Source: Methanobacteriota archaeon (lineage in GTDB: Archaea; Methanobacteriota; Methanobacteria; Methanobacteriales; Methanobacteriaceae). Taken from it: DNA of 8,170 nucleotides. Shown piece by piece: positions 1 through 5,165 of the stretch (position 1 is the first letter of the stretch; each line of letters starts with the position of its first letter). The translations under genes and the position numbers were made by a program. The notes below the pieces were generated by a model. It made no database searches. It was not told the DNA's origin and was given only the letters and a program-made list of their open reading frames with translations. The stretch covers positions 1 through 8,170 of the forward strand of contig JAEYQZ010000199.1 in assembly GCA_023409695.1 (NCBI GenBank), written 5' to 3'.

Positions 1-26
1 AATAAAATTAAAATCAAACATTCAAA

Positions 27-767
27 TTACGCCTCATCCTTATTAAACTCTTTAATTCTCTGGTTTGGGTTATTATTGAACAGACCTCCATGGTAAGTTA
101 TCACATTCTCAACATCATATTTTTCAAACTTTTTAAGTGAATTTATGGCTGTTTTCGCGTCTTCTTCAGTTAGAAGTAATTTATTTGGTCCAATAAGCTG
201 CCCATCCATGATATTCATTGCATCTCCTACTATGAGGGTTTTACTTGCCTTATGGTACAAGCAGATATGCCCTGGTGTGTGGCCCGGAGTGTGGATGACT
301 ATAATTCCTCCGCAGTCTGCGAGCTCTTCTCCATCTTCTAAAGTGATATCAACGAGTACTGATATGTTTTCAAGCATATCTAAAACTTTTTTCTGCTCCT
401 CTTCAGGTAAAGCATTTATACGTTCCATGAAATTAGAATTTATTCTTACCAGCTTTTTCTCGCCCTGAATATATGGCTTATCTTCTTCATGCGCAAGGAC
501 TTTAACCTCATTTAATTCATTGAGAATGCTTTTAATACTCCCAATATGGTCAATATCCTGGTGAGTAACTATAATTTTATTGAGCCTTTCAAAAGGCACA
601 CCTATATTCCCCATTGCATTTCTAATTTCAGATAAACTACCTGCTATTCCTGCATCAACCAGAATAACAGTATCTTTGTCCCATATAAGAGTTGGATAGA
701 TTATACTTTCATTTCCTATAACCTTCACAGGTAATTCTATCATTTCTATCCCATCTGCTATTTTCAC
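27..767 (-). CDS. MBL-fold (metallo-beta-lactamase superfamily) hydrolase
   Basis: Soluble metallo-hydrolase of the MBL fold, a superfamily that includes glyoxalase II-like thioesterases and lactonases; the substrate cannot be read from sequence. Counting from a GTG three codons upstream (774-776), the metal motif THQDIDHIG is at residues 71-79, HTPGHTPGH at 162-170, the bridging Asp in VGDAM at 185 and the last His in YHGG at 229. The first motif is HxDxDH instead of the usual HxHxDH, as in a known subgroup, so one zinc ligand differs. I place the start at the GTG at 765-767 because AGGAGTGAT (772-780) is a good SD for it and overlaps the upstream GTG, which therefore cannot use it. The resulting 246-aa protein begins MKIADGIEM. 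It lies 41 bp after an AbrB-type regulator on the same strand and is probably cotranscribed with it. The fold is near certain, the reaction unknown. Confidence 0.88.
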   Translation of the reverse strand: MKIADGIEMIELPVKVIGNESIIYPTLIWDKDTVILVDAGIAGSLSEIRNAMGNIGVPFERLNKIIVTHQDIDHIGSIKSILNELNEVKVLAHEEDKPYIQGEKKLVRINSNFMERINALPEEEQKKVLDMLENISVLVDITLEDGEELADCGGIIVIHTPGHTPGHICLYHKASKTLIVGDAMNIMDGQLIGPNKLLLTEEDAKTAINSLKKFEKYDVENVITYHGGLFNNNPNQRIKEFNKDEA

Positions 768-808
768 TTGTATCACTCCTTAAAATGCATTAAAATTAAA
801 TTTAAGTA

Positions 809-1030
809 CTAATCTTGACTATCTAAGTCTCCCAGTATTTTAAGCGCATAATCTCTCATTACATCCCCTTTAAAGATTATAAGCTTCTGATTTTTGTCTC
901 TTCCAAACACAACCAAACTGTCTCCAGGCTTAATATCAAATCTATCTCTAGCTTCCTTAGGAATAACGATTTGTCCACGTTCGCCCACTTTAACACTGCC
1001 CCAGAAGTGCTGATCTTTATAAGTTCCCAT
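809..1030 (-). CDS. AbrB/SpoVT-family DNA-binding regulator, copy A
   Basis: Small (73 aa) DNA-binding protein of the AbrB/MazE/SpoVT swapped-hairpin fold, expected to act as a dimer or higher oligomer. The hallmark strand-turn segment VGERGQIVIPKEARDRFDI is at residues 15-33, followed by KPGDSLVVFGRD (34-45). The C-terminal tail, ending LGDLDSQD, is probably helical. The frame stays open 38 codons upstream, but the ATG at 1028-1030 is preferred: GGAG lies 9 nt before it, the family normally starts here, and the upstream part is poorly conserved against copy B. Copy B ends 197 bp upstream and encodes a protein identical at 62 of 73 positions. The MBL-fold hydrolase follows after 41 bp and is the likeliest co-regulated gene. 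No toxin gene is adjacent, so a regulator is more likely than an antitoxin. Confidence 0.9.
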   Translation of the reverse strand: MGTYKDQHFWGSVKVGERGQIVIPKEARDRFDIKPGDSLVVFGRDKNQKLIIFKGDVMRDYALKILGDLDSQD

Positions 1031-1094
1031 GATTATATTCTCCTTTACTTTACATGGATTACATTTGACATTAATACATGTTTGATCATGTATT

Positions 1095-1109
1095 TCATAC
1101 AATTCATAT
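1095..1109 (-). repeat. 15-bp block shared by both AbrB promoters (copy A side)
   Basis: ATATGAATTGTATGA on the minus strand is repeated exactly at 1486-1500 in front of copy B. Here it overlaps the TATA box. It may be an AbrB operator or a remnant of the gene duplication; the two occurrences are in the same frame relative to their genes (65 and 38 bp upstream), so a lost coding origin is also possible. Confidence 0.45.
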
Positions 1110-1114
1110 TTAAA
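1106..1114 (-). promoter_or_regulatory. TATA box of AbrB copy A
   Basis: The minus strand reads TTTAAATAT, an archaeal TATA-like element 76 bp before the copy A ATG. A start site about 25 nt downstream, near 1085, would give a leader of roughly 55 nt. It overlaps the 15-bp block shared with copy B. Confidence 0.5.
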
Positions 1115-1142
1115 CTTTGCTGAGATAACATAGGAGTTTAAC

Positions 1143-1200
1143 AAATAAAAAAAATTAAGAAAAAAGCGTAGAAAAACTAAAAAACCATTGGAATATTAAA
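1143..1200 (-). terminator. T-rich terminator region after AbrB copy B
   Basis: The minus strand carries several oligo-T runs (complement of the A-runs at 1147-1154, 1161-1165, 1172-1176 and 1179-1183) within 85 bp after the copy B stop codon. Archaeal RNA polymerase commonly stops at such T-runs without a hairpin, so this could separate the two AbrB transcripts. Confidence 0.4.
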
Positions 1201-1226
1201 AATAGCATTTAAAAATGAAATTAACG

Positions 1227-1448
1227 TTAATCCTGACTATCTAAGTCTTCCAGTATTTTAAGCGCGAACTCCCTCATCACATTTTCTTTTAAAATTACAA
1301 GTTTTTGATTTTTGTCTCTTCCAAAGACTACCAAACTATCTCCGGGTTTAATATCAAATTTGTCTCTGGCTTCTTTAGGAATAACGATTTGTCCACGTTC
1401 GCCCACTTTAACACTGCCAAAAAAATGATTATCTTTATAACTTCCCAT
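1227..1448 (-). CDS. AbrB/SpoVT-family DNA-binding regulator, copy B
   Basis: Tandem paralogue of the next gene, also 73 aa, with the same AbrB core (VGERGQIVIPKEARDKFDI, residues 15-33, then KPGDSLVVFGRD). The eleven differences from copy A are mostly conservative (T3S, Q7N, W10F, R30K, I51V, F53L, G55E, D56N, D60E, Y61F, G67E), which suggests that both copies are under selection. The start is the ATG at 1446-1448, with GGAGG 8 nt upstream; the frame is open for 20 more codons but that part covers the SD. A TATA-like ATATTTAAA lies 77 bp before the ATG, almost exactly as for copy A. A T-rich stretch downstream on this strand could end its transcript before copy A. The two could form heteromers or bind overlapping operators; this is inference. 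Confidence 0.9.
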   Translation of the reverse strand: MGSYKDNHFFGSVKVGERGQIVIPKEARDKFDIKPGDSLVVFGRDKNQKLVILKENVMREFALKILEDLDSQD

Positions 1449-1485
1449 AATAAGTTCCTCCATCATTTCACAATAGTAATACTTA

Positions 1486-1500
1486 TCATACAATTCATAT
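1486..1500 (-). repeat. 15-bp block shared by both AbrB promoters (copy B side)
   Basis: Exact second copy of the block at 1095-1109. Here it falls just after the predicted transcription start of copy B, where a bound protein could block transcription. Confidence 0.45.
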
Positions 1501-1524
1501 CCAAACAACTATATTACATAATCC

Positions 1525-1533
1525 ATATTTAAA
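1525..1533 (-). promoter_or_regulatory. TATA box of AbrB copy B
   Basis: The same TTTAAATAT on the minus strand lies 77 bp before the copy B ATG, matching copy A's geometry and predicting a start near 1504 and a leader of about 56 nt. Finding an identical element at the same distance in both paralogues makes it more credible than either one alone. Confidence 0.5.
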
Positions 1534-1784
1534 TTTTGTGGAAATATTAAGATTAGTATGATTTAAACAGGTATATTTTAATCTAATTAATGATTCTTTC
1601 TTTAAAAAAATACAGAATACAACCAAAAGAATTGATGGTCTTGAACATAATATATCTGCTGAAAATATTAAAAAACAATATACTTATAAAGCTTGAGCTA
1701 TGATAATGATGTAAAAGTATAAAAGCCCCAAATTCCAATAAGAGCATTAATTAGTAGAAACAATAAACTTTTGGAAATGAATAC
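1534..1784. other. Divergent intergenic region, no supported gene
   Basis: AT-rich spacer between the divergent AbrB copy B and the exonuclease-like gene. Possible plus-strand TATA elements are CTTATAAAG (1683-1691) and AGTATAAAA (1716-1724). The second would give a start near 1745 and a leader of about 40 nt. Open frames of about 40 codons at 1562-1700 lack a usable start and SD, and I do not call them genes. Confidence 0.4.
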
Positions 1785-2732
1785 ATGGAATACGAAAATA
1801 CCCAAAAATTAAAAGAAAAACTTTTAAACGATCATGAAGGGATTGTCCTTGAGGATTTAATAGATGGAAACGAAATTGCTACAGATAGCGGTACCTGTTA
1901 TGATATAGAAAATAAATCTACGCTTAAATTTAATACATTAAATGAAGAAAAAGCAAGAGAAAAAATTCTATCAGATTTAAAATTATTAAGTGGAATTGGA
2001 GCATCAAGGGAACTAAAATTACAGAGTGAAGGGTACAAAACTATTGAAGACCTTGTGGAACATGAAAGATTTGGTAAGGAAGCATCTAATTTATTAAAGA
2101 TCGTTAACGAGTGCAACAAATGTGATATATCTGATAGAATTTCAGAATGTTACCCAAAATCTCATCCTATGTCTCTATTTTCATCCAGTTTCTCTAACGA
2201 TGAAGATTTTATCTTTTTAGATATAGAAACTCTAGGTTTTTCTAATGTCCCCATAATCCTTTTGGGGATTGCAAAAGTTCATGGAAATGAAATATGCGTA
2301 AATCAGTATTTATCAAGGAGTGTAGGTGAAGAAAACGCGGTTTTAGAGGCATTCTCATCTCATGTTGAAGGTGAAAGCGTATTTGTAACATTTAATGGAC
2401 AAACATTCGATATACCTTATATTCGAAACAGAATGAGATATTTCAACATTAAACATAATTTAGATAAGCCCCACTTTGATTTGCTTCACTTTTCACGGCG
2501 TACTTGGAGTGATGAACTACCAAACTGCCAGTTAACAACGATTGAAAATCATTTATTTGGCATAGAACGGATAGATGATGTTCCTAGTGGTTTAGTGCCT
2601 GCATTTTATAAGACTTACATTAAAACTCAAAATATTGGACCTTTAGTTCCAATAATTGAGCACAACAGACAGGATATAATTACTTTAGCATTGATCTTCT
2701 CAAGACTGCATGATGAATATTCCTTATATTAA
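1785..2732 (+). CDS. YprB-like RNase H-fold exonuclease with helix-hairpin-helix
   Basis: A 315-aa protein resembling the YprB / RNase_H_2 family, predicted to be a DEDD-type 3'-5' exonuclease on DNA or RNA. Four acidic positions fit the fold: LDIETLGF (D146, E148; Exo I), FNGQTFDIPYI (D209; Exo II) and HNRQD (H293, D297; Exo III), with LTTIENHLFGI at 250-260 as a further family block. An HhH-like segment, LLSGIGASRELKLQSEGY (67-84), precedes the nuclease domain and suggests nucleic-acid binding. The N-terminal 60 residues are acidic and unrecognised. C110 and C113 (CNKC) with C122 could bind metal, but a fourth ligand is not obvious. The ATG at 1785 has only a weak SD-like TTGGA. The gene stands alone, divergent from AbrB copy B and 146 bp before the response regulator. 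The family assignment is good; the substrate is unknown. Confidence 0.82.
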   Translation: MEYENTQKLKEKLLNDHEGIVLEDLIDGNEIATDSGTCYDIENKSTLKFNTLNEEKAREKILSDLKLLSGIGASRELKLQSEGYKTIEDLVEHERFGKEASNLLKIVNECNKCDISDRISECYPKSHPMSLFSSSFSNDEDFIFLDIETLGFSNVPIILLGIAKVHGNEICVNQYLSRSVGEENAVLEAFSSHVEGESVFVTFNGQTFDIPYIRNRMRYFNIKHNLDKPHFDLLHFSRRTWSDELPNCQLTTIENHLFGIERIDDVPSGLVPAFYKTYIKTQNIGPLVPIIEHNRQDIITLALIFSRLHDEYSLY

Positions 2733-2808
2733 CTTTAAGTTAGAGATTCTGAAGTATTTAATAGAACAAGTCATAAATCAAGTCATATTTAAATAAAATA
2801 ACATTAAA

Positions 2809-2833
2809 AGTATAATTATTACAAAATTATACT
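2809..2833. promoter_or_regulatory. Perfect inverted repeat next to the response-regulator promoter
   Basis: AGTATAATT (2809-2817) and AATTATACT (2825-2833) form a perfect 9-bp inverted repeat around a 7-nt spacer. It ends 7 bp before a TATA-like TTTATAT (2841-2847), where an archaeal activator or repressor would be expected. A second TATA candidate, TATTTAAATA (2786-2795), lies upstream of it; with that promoter the repeat would sit across the start site. Confidence 0.45.
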
Positions 2834-2878
2834 AAACGTATTTATATCACGCGCTGATCTCAGTCACGGAGGCGAAAT

Positions 2879-3790
2879 ATGAATAGTAAACCTATCAAAA
2901 TTTTATTAATAGAAGATAACAGAGAAGATGCCATAATCATACGGGAAATGTTAAAAGAAACAGTAAATATCTCGTTTGAATTGAAGCATGTTGATCGGCT
3001 TAAAGCTGGCTTTGAAAGTCTTTTTAATGACACATTTGATGTATTACTCCTTGATTTAAATCTGCCTGACAGCTGGGGATTCGATACATTTATCAGAACT
3101 TATGATCAAACCCCAGAGCTACCTATAGTAATTATGAGCGGATTTGATGATGAAGATGTTGCTGTTAAGGCGGTTCGTGAGGGTGCGCAGGATTATCTGA
3201 TTAAAGGACAGATTGATGGGCGATTACTGGCTCGTTCAATTTCTTATGCAATTGAGCGTAAAGAAACTGAAAAAGAATTAATGAAAAGCCATAAGGATCT
3301 TAGAGAATTAATTGAATGGCATGAAAAAGAACTGCTTGATACAGAAAGGAAACTGCATGAAGAAATTGAAGAACGGGAAAAAGTTGAAAATAAGTTAATT
3401 GACGCACTCAAAACTGCCGAAACAGAAAGGTCAAAATTAAATACTCTGATCCATAATTTACCTGTTGGAATTTTGATTGTAGAAGCCTCCTCAGGTAAAC
3501 TTCTTATTAAAAATAAAAAATTAGAGGATATCTGGGATGATTGTCTGGAGATAGAAGAACTTGCAGAATACTGCTATTATAATTGCTCCCATGCTGATGG
3601 AAGACCTTATGAACTTGAAGAATGGCCATTAACACGTTCTATTACAAACGGCGAAGAAATTGAAGATGAAAAGATCATTATTTCAAAAGAAGATGGTACA
3701 AAGAGCGTTATAATTAGTAGTTCTATACCTATACGAGATAATGACGGCCAGATAGTCATGGGAATCTCTATTTTCTCAGATATTGATTAA
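2879..3790 (+). CDS. Response regulator: receiver, coiled coil and PAS, no output domain
   Basis: A cytoplasmic signalling protein of 303 aa. Residues 1-122 form a CheY-like receiver: LLIEDN with acidic E12/D13, phospho-acceptor D59 in LLLDLNLP, S87 in IMSGF and K109 in LIKG. Residues about 128-190 are a charged heptad-like coiled coil (many E, K, L). Residues about 188-302 form a PAS-like sensor domain (LPVGILIVEA to DGQIVMGISIFSDID). In methanogens this order is usually followed by HisKA/HATPase, but here the stop codon comes at the PAS-kinase junction and no kinase sequence follows. The protein may relay through binding or dimerisation, or be a shortened kinase. The start is supported by GGAGG 6 nt before the ATG. 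If the TATA at 2841-2847 is used, the start site falls at about 2868 and the leader is only about 10 nt. Partner kinases are not in this window. Confidence 0.88.
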   Translation: MNSKPIKILLIEDNREDAIIIREMLKETVNISFELKHVDRLKAGFESLFNDTFDVLLLDLNLPDSWGFDTFIRTYDQTPELPIVIMSGFDDEDVAVKAVREGAQDYLIKGQIDGRLLARSISYAIERKETEKELMKSHKDLRELIEWHEKELLDTERKLHEEIEEREKVENKLIDALKTAETERSKLNTLIHNLPVGILIVEASSGKLLIKNKKLEDIWDDCLEIEELAEYCYYNCSHADGRPYELEEWPLTRSITNGEEIEDEKIIISKEDGTKSVIISSSIPIRDNDGQIVMGISIFSDID

Positions 3791-3820
3791 TTTAACTTTA
3801 CTTATTTTTTATGGGCCGTA

Positions 3821-4062
3821 GGATATCTAGACCTTGAAAAATTAGAAACTCTATGGCTGAGTAATTTCTAAAATTAGTCAAGTATATCTAGATACCCCAT
3901 TTAATTTTTGTAATTTTCAACCCTTAAAATTTTTTAAATTAAAAAAATTTTGGGGCATGCAAAAATTCTGTGAATTTTTGCGGCCACAAAACTAAGGGTT
4001 TTGTGGGCACCAAACATTTTATATTTGATTGTATAAAAAAATTCTTACTTTATACAATTAAA
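3821..4062. repeat. Array of five consecutive stem-loops between convergent genes
   Basis: Five inverted repeats follow one another. (1) 3821-3851 with 3859-3896: interrupted arms including TATCTAGA/TCTAGATA, CTTGA/TCAAG, TTAGAAA/TTTCTAA and CTC/GAG. (2) 3921-3935 with 3942-3954: CCC-AAAATTTTTT against AAAAAATTTTGGG. (3) 3959-3968 with 3972-3981: GCAAAAATTC/GAATTTTTGC, perfect 10 bp, 3-nt loop. (4) 3984-3992 with 3998-4006: CCACAAAAC/GTTTTGTGG. (5) 4024-4037 with 4049-4062: a 14-bp stem with one G-T pair, including ATTGTATAAA/TTTATACAAT. The response-regulator gene ends before it and the PfpI gene ends after it on the other strand, so a two-way terminator is the simplest role. A mobile intergenic repeat or structured RNA is possible. 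Confidence 0.6.
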
Positions 4063-4114
4063 GTATTAAGTAATTTAAAAAAATAAATAAATTTTATGTA
4101 TTAATAACCTCCAC

Positions 4115-4624
4115 TTATCCTAATTTATTAAGGGACGCTTCAGTAAAAGCAGGAATATCATTAGGTCCACGACTTGATATTATATTGCCGTCTTCAACAA
4201 CTTCTTCGTTTACAAACTCGGCTCCAGCATTTTTAATATCCTGAACAATAGATTTCCATCCAGCTACTTTTCGCCCTTCAATAACCTGAGCTGTAATTAA
4301 AAGCTGAGGGGCATGGCAGATTGCAAAAACAGGCTTATCACTTTTAACGAATTCTTTTACAAATTCAACTACATTTTCATCTTCTCTTAGCTTATCTGGA
4401 GAACATCCGCCAGGAATAAATATTGCATCAAAATCGTTTACTGATACATCTCCTGCAGATTTTTCAACTGTGACTTTAGCTTTTCCTTCCTTTCCGTTTA
4501 CAGTCTGTCCTCCTTTTAATCCAATATGGGTTAATTCATGTCCTGATTTTTTAAATGCTTTTGAAGGCTCACTATATTCCACATCTTCAAAGTTTGGTCC
4601 CACTAAAACTCCTATCTTACTCAT
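4115..4624 (-). CDS. PfpI/DJ-1 superfamily protein (protease/deglycase-like)
   Basis: A 169-aa protein of the DJ-1/PfpI class I glutamine-amidotransferase-like fold, close to the usual 166-170 aa of PfpI proteins. Members are described as intracellular proteases, or as deglycases and glyoxalases acting on methylglyoxal-modified molecules; the true activity is debated. Counting from the chosen ATG, the catalytic triad region is intact: E13 in NFEDVEY, C103-H104 in the nucleophile elbow AICHAPQLL, plus IFIPGG (68-73) and the C-terminal SRGPNDIPAF. The start at 4622-4624 is preferred over an ATG three codons upstream because AGGAGG ends only 1 nt before the upstream ATG but 10 nt before this one. 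The gene is monocistronic, convergent with the response regulator, with T-rich sequence (4077-4083) downstream on its strand as a likely terminator. Confidence 0.9.
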   Translation of the reverse strand: MSKIGVLVGPNFEDVEYSEPSKAFKKSGHELTHIGLKGGQTVNGKEGKAKVTVEKSAGDVSVNDFDAIFIPGGCSPDKLREDENVVEFVKEFVKSDKPVFAICHAPQLLITAQVIEGRKVAGWKSIVQDIKNAGAEFVNEEVVEDGNIISSRGPNDIPAFTEASLNKLG

Positions 4625-4794
4625 CCCGTTCATTCCTCCTGTTTAAGATATTTTAAAATGTAATTCCTATTAGTATTATTAATTCTATAATTAATGTTAT
4701 TAAAATAAATCGCGGCTTTAAAAAGATGGAATTAGTTTTATAATTAGAACTCTGCAAATATGTTCAAAACAGATTAATATTCAAAATTAAATTG

Positions 4795-4859
4795 ATTTAA
4801 GGCATAGATCCAATATAAACAGGTGCGGTATATGTAGTACTAAGATCTATGCCCTAAAT
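4795..4859. repeat. 16-bp inverted repeat with 33-nt loop
   Basis: GGCATAGATC (4801-4810) and GATCTATGCC (4844-4853) are perfect complements, and the pairing extends outward to 4795 and 4859 with one mismatch. The loop (4811-4843) is A/G-rich. No neighbouring gene starts here, and PfpI begins 170 bp away in the other direction. It could be a structured RNA, a processing site or a protein-binding site; I recognise no known family. Confidence 0.45.
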
Positions 4860-4895
4860 TGTCATCTGAGCAACTAGTTGTTTAAAATTTAATGT

Positions 4896-4928
4896 GGAGC
4901 AATAATATTAATATAATATTATCACTCC
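4896..4928. repeat. Two-part hairpin with 9-bp AT stem
   Basis: ATAATATTA (4902-4910) and TAATATTAT (4914-4922) form a perfect 9-bp stem with a 3-nt loop. Outside a 2x2 internal loop, GGAG (4896-4899) pairs with CTCC (4925-4928). A 10-bp palindrome, CAACTAGTTG, lies just upstream at 4871-4880. The role is unknown. Confidence 0.35.
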
Positions 4929-5057
4929 TATGAAGCACACTAACTATAAAACCAACTATGTTCAATTATAATGTAAACGTTTAATTATTTAAACTTTGTT
5001 ATATTGATATGTAAATTGGTATAAATCATCAGGGAATATTAAATCAACTTCATAAAT

Positions 5058-5100
5058 TGGGGTCTTAAATGTGTCTTTGAATAAAATTAGATGGGGTCTT
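5058..5100 (+). promoter_or_regulatory. Direct repeats TGGGGTCTT upstream of the ncRNA promoter
   Basis: TGGGGTCTT occurs at 5058-5066 and 5092-5100, with a related TGTGTCTT at 5070-5077. The GTCTT cores start at 5062, 5073 and 5096, so their spacings of 11 and 23 bp are near one and two helical turns. They lie about 35-80 bp upstream of the TATA box at 5137-5144, a plausible place for an activator site. Confidence 0.35.
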
Positions 5101-5130
5101 GAGTATTTGTATTTTTATATCATCCGACAT

Positions 5131-5144
5131 GCAAAGATATATAA
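5131..5144 (+). promoter_or_regulatory. BRE/TATA promoter of the candidate ncRNA
   Basis: GCAAAG (5131-5136) resembles a purine-rich BRE and is followed by ATATATAA (5137-5144). A start about 25 nt downstream of the box centre falls at about 5166, the first base of an 11-bp stem. An AGGAGG at 5149-5154 lies between box and start site and would not be transcribed; no open frame follows it. Confidence 0.5.
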
Positions 5145-5165
5145 GTCAGGAGGATCTACTATCTA

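Noticed and set aside
145..468. Plus-strand open frame of 107 codons inside the MBL-fold gene
   Set aside because: It is antisense to a gene with clear family motifs, has no SD and shows low-complexity Ser-rich composition.
1031..1144. N-terminal extension of AbrB copy A (and 1449-1508 for copy B)
   Set aside because: The frames are open, but strong SDs sit directly before the internal ATGs and the TATA boxes lie within the extended frames. The shared YELY segment is explained by the 15-bp repeat.
809..1448. AbrB pair as antitoxins of a toxin-antitoxin system
   Set aside because: No toxin-like gene (PIN, MazF, RelE) is adjacent; the neighbours are a hydrolase and a nuclease-like gene in divergent orientation.
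1305..1532. Plus-strand open frame opposite AbrB copy B
   Set aside because: Antisense to a conserved gene; no SD and no recognisable protein.
1562..1700. Short coding-like frames between the AbrB and exonuclease genes
   Set aside because: One frame has plausible residues (RIDGLEHNISAENIKKQY) but no start codon; the overlapping frame with an ATG at 1590 has no SD and poor composition. At most a decayed remnant.
1898..2119. Minus-strand open frame inside the exonuclease-like gene
   Set aside because: Shadow of the real gene; no SD or known motif.
2112..2150. Zinc ribbon in the exonuclease-like protein (C110, C113, C122)
   Set aside because: A fourth ligand at a suitable distance is not apparent, so a metal site is not supported.
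3821..4062. CRISPR array or riboswitch in the hairpin-rich spacer
   Set aside because: The repeats differ from one another and have no regular spacers; both flanking genes end here, so no downstream gene could be controlled.
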